This document shows positions 1-7,904 of a DNA stretch of 64,000 nucleotides, one piece after another. Where the stretch lies: assembly GCA_016932815.1 (NCBI GenBank), contig JAFGCC010000024.1, forward strand, positions 1 through 64,000, read 5' to 3'. The stretch's first letter is position 1. Each line of letters starts with the position of its first letter. The translations under genes were made by a program, and so were the position numbers. This stretch comes from Microcaldota archaeon. GTDB lineage: Archaea; Micrarchaeota; Micrarchaeia; Anstonellales; Bilamarchaeaceae. The notes under the pieces were generated by a model. It searched no databases. It had not been told where the DNA came from and saw only the letters and a list, made by a program, of their open reading frames with translations.

Positions 1-42
1 AGGAGAACAATTGAAACTGGTTGATTTCGCCGAGCCGTAATG

Positions 43-62
43 CCCCATAGCTTGCTGTGGGG
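43..62. promoter_or_regulatory. Hairpin upstream of the AIPR gene
   Basis: An 8-bp stem (CCCCATAG against CTGTGGGG, one G-T pair) closes a CTTG loop. A further CGCC/GGCG pairing at 28-31 and 66-69 could extend it. It ends 13 nt before the TTG start at 76, so it could be a leader structure of that gene or the end of a unit lying left of the window. Function is unknown. Confidence 0.35.
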
Positions 63-75
63 ATAGGCGAGGCCG

Positions 76-2049
76 TTGCGTTTTACGTTTGTTAAAAAAG
101 TTTTTGATGAAGTGTCCTCCGTCCAAAAAGAACACGGGGAAGGCACTTTGGGTAACGCGTTCTCTATTTGGTTTACTTCCAATATCTTAAACGAGGATGA
201 GGATCGTGCTGCAAATGAATATTATATTGGAGCCAGTAAGGATGATAAACTTGATATTGGAATCTGTGATGATGAGCACGAACTTATTACCTTAGTACAG
301 TGTAAATTTCCCCAAACAGAGGGTATAGGAAAATATGGTTCTGATGATGTCGAAGAGATTCTTACTGCTAAAAAACGGATTACGGACTTTCCGGATAGGG
401 GGAATCATAAAAGACAAGAATTTGCAAAAAAATTCCAATTCCATCAAAAGGACAAACCACTTAAATTGATAATTGCAGGTTTCGGAACATTCAATACTGA
501 CGCGAAAAAGTATGCAATACAGAACGGGGTGGAAATTTTTGATTTCAAAAAAATAAAGGAAAGATGGACATACCTCAGAGGTTCCGCACCTGCGGATATC
601 CCAGAACTAGTTAGTATGAGAATCAAAGAGGGGAAATTTTTTGATGTTACAACCGAGGATTATGAAATGTTTTCGTTTCTGGTTCCTATTGAAGACATAC
701 ATACAATAGTTACTAAGTACCAAGACGGTATTTTTGAAGAAAACTTACGATATAAATTGGCCGAGAAAAGCAAAACATTGATTGGGAAGAGTATAATGGA
801 AACTATAAAATCCAACCCCCAAAAACTCGCAGTGATGAATAATGGTTTAACTATGACCTGTGGAGAAATGAAACCTTCGGATAATGCCATAACTTTGATT
901 CAGCCCCAAATAGTTAATGGGTGCCAAACTTCGTGGGCGATATTTGATGTACTTTCAGAGATGCAAGAAGCAGATGACCTCGGGGACTTATCTAAGGCAT
1001 ATGTTCCGGTGCGGGTTATCAAAACTTTGGATCATGCTTTGGTAAAAGAAGTAACAAAAGCCACTAATACGCAGAACCCCATAAGCCCGAGGGATCAGCA
1101 TTCTAAGGATGAATTCCAAAAGGATATTGATGCAGAATTCAACCAGCAGAACCCAAAAATATTATACTTGCATCGTGATGGTCAGTTAGCCAAGATTGTT
1201 CGGGAAAATAAACAAAGTTACTATCGGATAAAGGGCAGATTGTATCGAACAATAGACAATGTGCATACTGGTCAGATATATCTTGCGTTACTAGGAAAGC
1301 CTAACTCGTCTCGTAATGAAAAACGTATGATTTTTGGAAATGAGCGGTACAACAATACGATCTTCAATTATCGTTCTGTTGCCAAAGATAGATTTGCAAA
1401 TGATGAATTGAACCTAACTCCCGATTCTGTTTTTCTAAAAACTGGGGACATCTCTTTTTTTATAGATGATATCTTATTTGGTTTTGCCATATTTCGACTT
1501 AGTACTGCTCTTGCGGATATCTATGCTAAAAAATTGGATTTGTATAGCGAACAGGAAAAGAAAACAGATCGGGTTTATTCCGTTTTATCCAATAAATTGG
1601 ACTTTTTAACCAAATGGCAGTATTATTGTGTTGCTGGCATAAATTATGTTGCACATAACATGCCAAAATATGCTAAAATCGAAGAAAAATCTTTACGGGA
1701 ACATTTGGTGGGGAAATCTTCTGGAGAAGATGTTAATGTTTGGTGGTCCAAACACTTATCACAGAAGTTTAAGATAAACAATAATAAATATGAATATACT
1801 TTGTTAGATGGTGAGGCTCCTTCCGAACAATATCGACTTTTTTCTATTTGGACAATGAGTTTGGTCGAGTATATTAAGGAACTTGTAGAAGAAGACATGG
1901 GGGAAAATAAGTGGAAAAGTTCTCGGGCGTTTTTGGATTTGAAAACGGATACCTATGACCGTTTTATCCGTAAAATTGATGATACCCTAATGAGTCCGAA
2001 GCAAAGAGGAATTGATTTTCCATTACCCGAGGATATGCTCTCAAAATAA
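76..2049 (+). CDS. AIPR family abortive-infection protein
   Basis: A 657-residue protein resembling the AIPR family, which takes its name from phage-abortive-infection proteins. The N-terminal ~200 residues read like a nuclease-type fold with a GICDD stretch near residue 61 and a VQCKF strand soon after. The family signature lies in the middle: MNNGLT near residue 254 and IVNGCQTSW near residue 279. The rest is mixed helix and strand without membrane segments. The start is TTG at 76, because an in-frame stop lies at 64-66; GTG at 112 is an alternative. Base composition is visibly AT-richer than the core of the window, as in the next few genes, which suggests acquisition by transfer. The family assignment is firm; the biochemical activity is not shown by the sequence. 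Confidence 0.82.
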   Translation: MRFTFVKKVFDEVSSVQKEHGEGTLGNAFSIWFTSNILNEDEDRAANEYYIGASKDDKLDIGICDDEHELITLVQCKFPQTEGIGKYGSDDVEEILTAKKRITDFPDRGNHKRQEFAKKFQFHQKDKPLKLIIAGFGTFNTDAKKYAIQNGVEIFDFKKIKERWTYLRGSAPADIPELVSMRIKEGKFFDVTTEDYEMFSFLVPIEDIHTIVTKYQDGIFEENLRYKLAEKSKTLIGKSIMETIKSNPQKLAVMNNGLTMTCGEMKPSDNAITLIQPQIVNGCQTSWAIFDVLSEMQEADDLGDLSKAYVPVRVIKTLDHALVKEVTKATNTQNPISPRDQHSKDEFQKDIDAEFNQQNPKILYLHRDGQLAKIVRENKQSYYRIKGRLYRTIDNVHTGQIYLALLGKPNSSRNEKRMIFGNERYNNTIFNYRSVAKDRFANDELNLTPDSVFLKTGDISFFIDDILFGFAIFRLSTALADIYAKKLDLYSEQEKKTDRVYSVLSNKLDFLTKWQYYCVAGINYVAHNMPKYAKIEEKSLREHLVGKSSGEDVNVWWSKHLSQKFKINNNKYEYTLLDGEAPSEQYRLFSIWTMSLVEYIKELVEEDMGENKWKSSRAFLDLKTDTYDRFIRKIDDTLMSPKQRGIDFPLPEDMLSK

Positions 2050-2137
2050 TCGCTTTTTTGGAGTCGTTACGGGATCCTACAAGACTTGTTAATATCAAGT
2101 TGTTTCCACAATAGGATTCTTTATCAGGGTTTGTTTA

Positions 2138-2353
2138 TCACAACAGCGCCAATCTCCCAGCATCCGTAATGTAAAACTTCCCATCCACATACCCCATTTC
2201 CTTCAACTCCTTCAAATGCTGGTAAAGCATCCCCCGGGTTTTCCCCATTTCCTCCGCAATCTCGGAAATCGGCTTCCCATTTCGCTTCCCAAGCTCCTCT
2301 AAAAGCTCAACTTTTGGCTTGGTAAGCCCATGGCTCAGTTTGGGCAGGTCCAC
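2138..2353 (-). CDS. Small winged-helix DNA-binding protein
   Basis: A 71-residue protein with one winged helix-turn-helix: helix PKVELLEELGKR, turn and recognition region ISEIAEEMGKTRGMLYQHL, then a wing KFYITDAGRLALL. This resembles small archaeal MarR/ArsR-like regulators. Its 5' end overlaps the start of the open frame that carries the Res remnant on the other strand, so one was probably inserted beside or into the other. It may regulate its own or neighbouring island genes; no operator could be identified. Confidence 0.6.
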   Translation of the reverse strand: MDLPKLSHGLTKPKVELLEELGKRNGKPISEIAEEMGKTRGMLYQHLKELKEMGYVDGKFYITDAGRLALL

Positions 2354-2390
2354 AAGCTTCCTGATTTCAGTATCATTGCAGACAATCCTC

Positions 2391-2936
2391 CAAAAACATT
2401 TCTCTGAAGTGGGGGAATTAACCGTGAGAGAAAAATACGTCCTTGATGTAGCGAAATCTATTTATCCCAAAGTGGCATATCCTTCAAATAAAGGGGGTTT
2501 TGAAAAGGCGTTTATTGAGTTCATTGATTCTGACACGAAAGTAACCTCATTCGTAAAAATAAATGAATATCTCCACCTTTTCGCGAATATAGTGTATATC
2601 CGGGCAGATGGCTTACTTTCGCATTATTTTCCAGATTTTATGGTTAAAATCGGCAATAAAGTTTACTTAGTTGAGACAAAGGCCGAAAAGGATGTTAGCG
2701 ATATAAATGTGCAGCAAAAAAGGTTGGCAACCATCGATTGGGTGGACAAGATAAACGAGCTAAAAGCCGAAGATAGGATGGACTCTGTTTGGAGCTATGT
2801 TCTTCTGGGGGAGAACACCTTTTATGGGATGAGTAAAAAGGGGGCTACTACCGGGGAAATTCTTGAGTATGCAAAACTCAGCAAGGCCAAGATAAAGGGG
2901 ACCCTCTCAGATTACACTGGAGTTAAAGAGTATTAG
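2391..2936 (+). pseudogene. C-terminal remnant of a type III restriction enzyme Res subunit
   Basis: About 180 residues match the C-terminal part of Res-type helicase-nucleases: GGFEKAFIEFID, FVKINEYLHLFANIVYIRADG, then the PD-(D/E)XK nuclease core FPDFMVK...VYLVETKAEK, followed by WSYVLLGENTFYGMSKKGAT. The whole N-terminal DEAD/DEAH helicase (normally 700 or more residues) is missing. The frame is open back to 2319, but the residues before about 2391 are antisense to the winged-helix gene and look non-homologous. The nuclease residues (PD, E, K) are intact, so a stand-alone nuclease cannot be excluded; a truncated relic is simpler. Confidence 0.75.
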
Positions 2937-2982
2937 TTTGCCCAGAAACGACTTTGGTTTTAAGCTTGGTTATGGGCAAGGT

Positions 2983-3864
2983 TTATCTCGAAAAGGTGAG
3001 GGATTGTCCACCACCCTCTCCCCAGTTTGGGCTAGTTTTGATCGATAGTGCATCAGAAAAAATCATTATCTCCCGCCCGACATTATATTTGGCCACACTA
3101 TACCCAAGTTTGTACTCTTCTTGTCTAAATGGGGCGTACAACTTCTGGATGGGCAGTACATTATCATAGGTTACTATCCAATAGGGTAGTTTCAAGCGAC
3201 GTATTTTCGAGAATATCTCTTTGTGATCTTCGGGAACATAATGATTCAAATAGAGCTTATTTCCCTTAACATAGTATGGGGGGTCAAAATAGATAAGAGT
3301 TTTCTCTGGAAGGACCCGCGAGAGCGTTTTTATTAAGTCCATCGCATCTTGATTGTGGAGCTCTATCTGGTCCTTGTAGGACGCTATTTTTTTAATCCGT
3401 TTTATCAATGCCTCTTTGTTATAACGTGCGTTAATCTTCCACTGTCCCTCCTGCTTTAAGCCACCGATCACTCCAGCAGACAGGATGCCCGAGCGATTGG
3501 TTCGGTTCAAAAAGAAAGTGGAGAACCCTAATTCCAACAAGCCACATTCGTTTTTGCGTCCCTGTTTCTCTTTCTGAATTCTCCAATTCTTAACCGTTAC
3601 GGGAGTTTTTTCTATGAGATTACAAAGCTCATCTGTTTCGTTTAGAACCGAGTGCCAAAAAGCGTAGATGGATCGGTCGATGTCATTGATCACTACTCTG
3701 GACACATACCCATCAATGAGCAATGCAAGCGCAACCGACGCCCCCCCAGCGTACGGTTCCACATATACTCCATCCAACAATCCATTATCCTTTATAATTT
3801 GCTTAAAATATGCAATGAGCTTTCCCTTGCCCCCAGGGTACCTTAGTGGAGAGTATCTTGCCAT
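2983..3864 (-). CDS. Dam/DpnM-type DNA adenine N6-methyltransferase
   Basis: A 293-residue class D12 (alpha-class) N6-adenine methyltransferase. Motif X plus I is the N-terminal RYPGGKGKLIAYF; the acidic AdoMet-contacting segment is VINDIDRSIYAFW; the catalytic motif IV is IYFDPPYYVKG near residue 195. Length fits the Dam/DpnM family. It is convergent with the Res remnant. Nine bases separate its start from the end of the next upstream gene on the same strand, so the two are probably co-transcribed. With no intact restriction partner in view, it is an orphan methylase or the surviving half of a restriction system. Confidence 0.88.
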   Translation of the reverse strand: MARYSPLRYPGGKGKLIAYFKQIIKDNGLLDGVYVEPYAGGASVALALLIDGYVSRVVINDIDRSIYAFWHSVLNETDELCNLIEKTPVTVKNWRIQKEKQGRKNECGLLELGFSTFFLNRTNRSGILSAGVIGGLKQEGQWKINARYNKEALIKRIKKIASYKDQIELHNQDAMDLIKTLSRVLPEKTLIYFDPPYYVKGNKLYLNHYVPEDHKEIFSKIRRLKLPYWIVTYDNVLPIQKLYAPFRQEEYKLGYSVAKYNVGREIMIFSDALSIKTSPNWGEGGGQSLTFSR

Positions 3865-3873
3865 GGAACCACA

Positions 3874-4887
3874 CTACATACTTTCCCACATTCTCTTCAT
3901 AAATTCCTCAATATTGTCCCAGGCAGCAATCAAACTCTGGGGTGTTGGGGAATAGTATCTATTATGGATATATGCATGTAGTGTGTCTATGGATAGAATG
4001 TTGTGCTTGTCTTGAACGGATGTCCGAATCCCCTTACAAATCGTATTATCTGCAAATTTACGATTGACCATATCCGTTACTACTGCATTAATCTTGTTTC
4101 TCAGATAAATTGGGGTTTTTGGATTTGAGGTAACAGTTGGTTTGTATTTATCTATATAACAGTCACAACTAAGCTCCACGAATACTCTAAGCAATACGGA
4201 TACCGCGTTTGTAAACTTAGATATATCCAGTTTACACAGCTCGGAATATATATTGGCAAGCCGCTTGTTACTTACGCTGATATTTCCCTTCTTGATAAGG
4301 GTTTTCTGAGGTGAACTGCGGCGACCAGCGCTTCTTCCGCAAGCGGTAGATTTTGGTGTAGTTGTCTGAGCCTGCCAGGGCATTGTTGCCTTTTTACTGG
4401 TATCTGGTTTTGAAGTCTTGCTGAATTTAGCGATGTAGTTCTTTCTGTCCTCTTTTGAATCAATGTCCCTAACCGTGAATTTTGGGTCGAGTAAGTCCCT
4501 TGCAATTTGGGTTAATCCTTTAACCACTTCCTTTTGTGACGTTGTGGATTTTATAATGCCTCCTTCCACCTCAATCCCCAAAAATGACCTAACCTCCGGG
4601 TCTGAAACCAAGCGGCCCATGTTCGTAGTTTTTACTTCGCTTAATCTACTCTTAATCTCATTGGGAACATCTGAAGATTGCTCCAGAATCCTCATCGCTT
4701 GTAACGCTAGGGATGGCTTCTTCTTAATACGTTCATTGTATATGCTAACCTGCCTGCTATTCCAACGTACCGTGCCTATTCCATCATTTTCTCCGGTATG
4801 TTTTAGCCTAATCCATTTATCTGCCTCTGCCGGATTGTCAAAAACGATACATTCAATCTCTGAGGCGATGCTGTTAGCATACTTCAA
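3874..4887 (-). CDS. C-terminal part of a frameshifted ParB-like protein
   Basis: This 337-residue frame begins at TTG and reads on, one base out of phase, from the ParB-like N-terminal piece that stops at 4898. In this frame the sequence just before the TTG reads KKLHL and fits straight onto the end of that piece. It then gives CIVFDNPAEADKWIRLKHTGEN, the usual continuation of ParB/Srx-fold proteins of this type. The middle is low-complexity (SKTSKPDTSKK) and the last ~130 residues form a helical domain rich in Tyr and Asn. No known catalytic motif is evident. It lies directly upstream of the adenine methyltransferase. Confidence 0.55.
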   Translation of the reverse strand: MKYANSIASEIECIVFDNPAEADKWIRLKHTGENDGIGTVRWNSRQVSIYNERIKKKPSLALQAMRILEQSSDVPNEIKSRLSEVKTTNMGRLVSDPEVRSFLGIEVEGGIIKSTTSQKEVVKGLTQIARDLLDPKFTVRDIDSKEDRKNYIAKFSKTSKPDTSKKATMPWQAQTTTPKSTACGRSAGRRSSPQKTLIKKGNISVSNKRLANIYSELCKLDISKFTNAVSVLLRVFVELSCDCYIDKYKPTVTSNPKTPIYLRNKINAVVTDMVNRKFADNTICKGIRTSVQDKHNILSIDTLHAYIHNRYYSPTPQSLIAAWDNIEEFMKRMWESM

Positions 4888-4897
4888 ATGGAGCTTT

Positions 4898-5185
4898 TTA
4901 ATTATCTATCATCTCAGGGTTCAGGATAAGTTTTAATGATGTTATCCTTCGGTTTCCCTCTAGAACCTTGTACATTGAAGGATTATAATCGCATTTGCTA
5001 ACCTGTATTTTATCAATCGGACTTAGACCATTCTCAGCAATATCGCGCGCTAGGTTGTATAATTTTACCTTCTGATTGTCCATAATCTTGTCCATGGCTT
5101 CCTTTTGACTTGCAACTGCTTCAAAACGGTAGTTTTCAGTGTTCAGTTGGAGATTGTTTAGGGCAATTACTTTACTGTAGGCCAT
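4898..5185 (-). CDS. N-terminal ParB/sulfiredoxin-fold domain (split gene)
   Basis: A 95-residue piece carrying the ParB-like N-terminal domain: LNTENYRF, a segment LARDIAENGLSPIDKIQV, and the hallmark VLEGNRRITSLKLI, the nucleotide- or DNA-contacting motif of this fold. It ends ...NPEMIDN-stop beside a run of five A. Dropping one base there joins it in phase to the downstream frame, giving a protein of about 440 residues. The break may be a real inactivating mutation, a sequencing error or a programmed shift. ParB-fold proteins of this kind are common in plasmid and defence islands, which fits the AT-rich neighbourhood. Confidence 0.6.
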   Translation of the reverse strand: MAYSKVIALNNLQLNTENYRFEAVASQKEAMDKIMDNQKVKLYNLARDIAENGLSPIDKIQVSKCDYNPSMYKVLEGNRRITSLKLILNPEMIDN

Positions 5186-5295
5186 ACCGCATCATTGTTA
5201 ACTGCACCAGATAATATAAAAACCTTATTCCCCTAATGGGTAAAGGGTAGATTATGATATTCTTTTAGAATTACCAGCAGTTATTTAGAGGATGG

Positions 5296-5925
5296 GTGAT
5301 AACCTTGAATTCAATGAGATGGTGGGATTTTGAGCGTGCAATACAAAGCGTCTGCGGAGAAAAAGGCGTTCATGGCCTAGCTTCACTTTATGGAATGAAG
5401 ATTTCCAAGAGGAAAGACGCATTACTAAAGTGGGTGAAGAAAGTAAGGATGCGATGCATAGAAGTTACTAATCTAGATCCCCGGTTGAGGGATAGGCTGG
5501 TTAGTGATCTAGAAGACTTAGAACAGGAGACACAATTACTGGGGAAAGAAGAGGATATCGAATGGGACCTCATTACGCGCCTCCTGTTTATTTGCTCAAG
5601 GTTGCTCGGATATGACTGGATGGATGGAAAAATACACCGCCACGTCCTGTTCTTTCAGGATGATGTGCAAGAATGGGAGGACATAAAAACCGAAGGTAAG
5701 ATACCCCCATATATAGAGGTTTTGGATAAACGGCCGTTAATATCAGAGATTGAGGAATCCCTCGTGATTGATCTTCATGAAAAGGGACTTGATATCTATC
5801 ACATTACCACGCTATTGAAAACTAAGAAATCCAGAATTGAAAAGATACTGCGAGATTACCGTAAAAGTAAACCCAAAAAGAAATCACCGCGTAGCAGTAA
5901 ACTAAAACATGCTAAAAAGCCGTGA
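5296..5925 (+). CDS. Unknown protein with C-terminal HTH-like segment
   Basis: A protein of about 209 residues that I do not recognise. The N-terminal part is helical and Trp-rich (MRWWDFERAIQSV). The C-terminal region LDIYHITTLLKTKKSRIEKIL looks like a helix-turn-helix and is followed by a strongly basic tail ending KLKHAKKP, so nucleic-acid binding is plausible. Several starts are possible: GTG 5296, TTG 5305 (5 nt after GGTGAT) or ATG 5314. It is divergent from the ParB-like gene and has the same AT-rich composition as the rest of the left island. Confidence 0.55.
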   Translation: MITLNSMRWWDFERAIQSVCGEKGVHGLASLYGMKISKRKDALLKWVKKVRMRCIEVTNLDPRLRDRLVSDLEDLEQETQLLGKEEDIEWDLITRLLFICSRLLGYDWMDGKIHRHVLFFQDDVQEWEDIKTEGKIPPYIEVLDKRPLISEIEESLVIDLHEKGLDIYHITTLLKTKKSRIEKILRDYRKSKPKKKSPRSSKLKHAKKP

Positions 5926-6211
5926 ATTCTCATCTTTCCCCCAGTCCCCGCCGCGCAACCCAGCTTCCCGCTTCCAGCTTTCCAGCTCCACACCATAACA
6001 GTAAACCATAGGCCCAAAAACCTGCACGCAACCCAAGCAACGGTTTACCTACACAGTAACGGTATCCGATTTCAGTTTACCGTATCGGTATCTAAGCCAA
6101 AAACACTAGGTTTCCAAGCGCATTTTCAGCCCATTTTGTAAGGCTCGGAACCTACCCTATCAGCACAAAATAGCCCAAAAGATAAGAATCCATAAAACGA
6201 TACGTCGTAAC
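5926..6211. other. Gene-free stretch with short dyads at the island boundary
   Basis: No gene is visible here. The DNA passes from AT-rich island to GC-richer core. It contains a motif family: GTAAACC at 6001-6007, its inverse GGTTTACC at 6042-6049, and GTTTACC again at 6075-6081. A related pair, AACGGTATCCGAT (6058-6070) and ACCGTATCGGTA (6079-6090), forms an imperfect dyad. These could be operator sites or a boundary sequence; nothing shows which. Confidence 0.35.
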
Positions 6212-6802
6212 TCATTTCCCGCAGAGCAAAAAAAGGTGCCGGTCGTTGGAATCCCTGGGATTTGCCCAATCTTTTTCCCATAAAATCGTAAATCCGCATT
6301 TTTTCAAAAGTTCAATATTTCGTTTGCGGCCGTACCCGCTCCAAAACATTTTCGTTCCCAGGTAATCCTCCTCCCCCTCAGATTCTTCCAGATGCATGCA
6401 AACTAGCAGGTAACCGGGCGTTTTTAGCAGCTCATAAAACTTTCTTAGAATTTCTAAATGTTTTCTCCTATCAACATGGATGAGCGAATACATGCAAATA
6501 ATCCCATCGAAATATTCATTTTCAAATCCGGGCTCAAGCATATCCGCTTTTTTGAATTTTGCATTGGGGACCAACCGCTTTGCAAGCTCAATCTGCTTTG
6601 CGGAAATATCGATTCCAAAGACTTCGAACTTCCCGGACAAATATTTGGCAATTGGAATGCCGGCCCCGCAGCCAGCATCAAGTATCCTTGAGCCTGGTTC
6701 CAGCTGCTCTTCAAGTTTCCTGGCGAAGATAAGAGTATCATCGGTTTTGGTTTTGAGGTATTCTCCGGCGATTTTATCGTATTTGGCACCGACATCAATC
6801 AT
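6212..6802 (-). CDS. Class I SAM-dependent methyltransferase
   Basis: A 196-residue Rossmann-fold methyltransferase. Motif I is ILDAGCGAGIPIAKYL (residues ~40-55), motif II FEVFGIDISAKQIELAKR, motif III FKKADMLEPGFENEYFDGI, then IICMYSLIHVDRRKHLEILRKF, the typical order of small archaeal and bacterial methyltransferases (Methyltransf_11/25 type). The substrate cannot be told. The ATG at 6802 lies about 28 nt downstream of ATATAAAT (6827-6834), so the mRNA is probably leaderless. It is single and divergent from the acetyltransferase. Confidence 0.85.
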   Translation of the reverse strand: MIDVGAKYDKIAGEYLKTKTDDTLIFARKLEEQLEPGSRILDAGCGAGIPIAKYLSGKFEVFGIDISAKQIELAKRLVPNAKFKKADMLEPGFENEYFDGIICMYSLIHVDRRKHLEILRKFYELLKTPGYLLVCMHLEESEGEEDYLGTKMFWSGYGRKRNIELLKKCGFTILWEKDWANPRDSNDRHLFLLCGK

Positions 6803-7007
6803 AAAGGAGATATTGGTGGGGAAACATATAAATCCCCCATGATATAGAATTTATTAGAATTTCTAAAAGAGTATTAACAAGGCATTTTACGACCCATCTT
6901 GCAGGCGGGGACAGGATTAACCAATAAGTTTCGGATTAGCCAATACGCCCCTAATTAGCCGGGAAGGCCCCAAATAGTATATAATAATACGGGGGGACAT
7001 CCAGAAC

Positions 7008-7478
7008 ATGAAAATCAGGAAGGCTAAAAAAGCGGACCTAGAAAACCTGGCCGAACTCTCGCACGAGCTATTCAAGAACCAAATAAAAAACTGCAGCGTG
7101 GATTTCAGATTGAAAAAGAATTTCAGGAGCATCCAAAAAAAGGAGTTTTTGGAGAAACTACGAGACAAAACGTGCGTTTTCTTCGTCGCAGAAGTGGGGA
7201 AGGAACTAGCGGGATTCGTCTTAGGCCACACGGAAAGGGAATCAGGGGTTTTCGAAAACAGGCTAAAGGGAAACGTGGACCAGTTCTACGTAAGAGAATC
7301 GTTTAGGGGAAAGGGAATCGGGAAAAAGCTCTTTGCGCAAATAAAAGAATGGTTCAAAAAGAAGAAAGCTCCCTCGATAAGAATCCACGTGGCAAAATGC
7401 AACGTGGGCGCAAAGAGGATGTACGAATCCCTGGGATTCGGGCCTGCACAGTTTGAGCAGTTGGTTCTCAAATTATGA
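7008..7478 (+). CDS. GNAT-family N-acetyltransferase
   Basis: A 156-residue acetyltransferase. It opens with the GNAT start MKIRKAKKADLENLAELSH, followed by strand FFVAEVGKELAGFVLG and the acetyl-CoA pyrophosphate loop FRGKGIGKKLFAQI (motif A, R/Q-x-x-G-x-G/A). It closes with NVGAKRMYESLGFGPAQ, the classic motif B. The AT-rich element TATATAATAAT lies about 27 nt before the ATG, consistent with a leaderless transcript. The substrate is unknown. Confidence 0.88.
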   Translation: MKIRKAKKADLENLAELSHELFKNQIKNCSVDFRLKKNFRSIQKKEFLEKLRDKTCVFFVAEVGKELAGFVLGHTERESGVFENRLKGNVDQFYVRESFRGKGIGKKLFAQIKEWFKKKKAPSIRIHVAKCNVGAKRMYESLGFGPAQFEQLVLKL

Positions 7479-7589
7479 TATATAATAAAGTATAAGAAAA
7501 TACAAAAGAGTATTAGTAAGCATGAAAACACGTAAAGGGGGCGAAAAAAGATTGGGCAACTGCTAATTGGGGAATCCGGATGGTTCCCC

Positions 7590-7898
7590 CTAAGCAGTGG
7601 CAAGCAAATATGCAAGAAGCGCAAGAACGCTAATTGCAATAATAAATGCAAGCCAATTGCTGTGCTCCTGCTGCAATATAATCTCCGGGTCCGAGTAATC
7701 AACCGGGGAAGGAATCTTCTTCCCGGAAAATTTCAATTTAGAATATTCCTCTTCTGAAATGGACAGGAAGAACCCGAAAAAATTGCACCTTGGGCAGCGC
7801 ACTTTCCCGGTCCAGTCTATTGCGGATTCCCTCCTCTGCCCGACTGAGAAATCAGCGGATTTGAATCCGCAGTTGGGGCAAAACGTAACTTCTTCCAT
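7590..7898 (-). CDS. Zinc-ribbon protein with C-terminal membrane anchor
   Basis: A 102-residue protein. The N-terminal half has CPNCG (residues 7-11) and a second CPRCNFFGFF (~34-43), two CxxC knuckles that form a zinc ribbon. The C-terminal 22 residues (WLAFIIAISVLALLAYLLAT) are one transmembrane helix, giving a tail-anchored layout. It starts 6 nt after the stop of the large helical protein on the same strand and is probably co-transcribed with it. Function is unknown. Confidence 0.65.
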   Translation of the reverse strand: MEEVTFCPNCGFKSADFSVGQRRESAIDWTGKVRCPRCNFFGFFLSISEEEYSKLKFSGKKIPSPVDYSDPEIILQQEHSNWLAFIIAISVLALLAYLLATA

Positions 7899-7904
7899 CT
7901 AAAT

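Noticed and set aside
28-75. Possible IS200/IS605-type transposon end at the left edge
   Set aside because: Only one hairpin is visible and no transposase is in view; a leader or terminator explains it as well.
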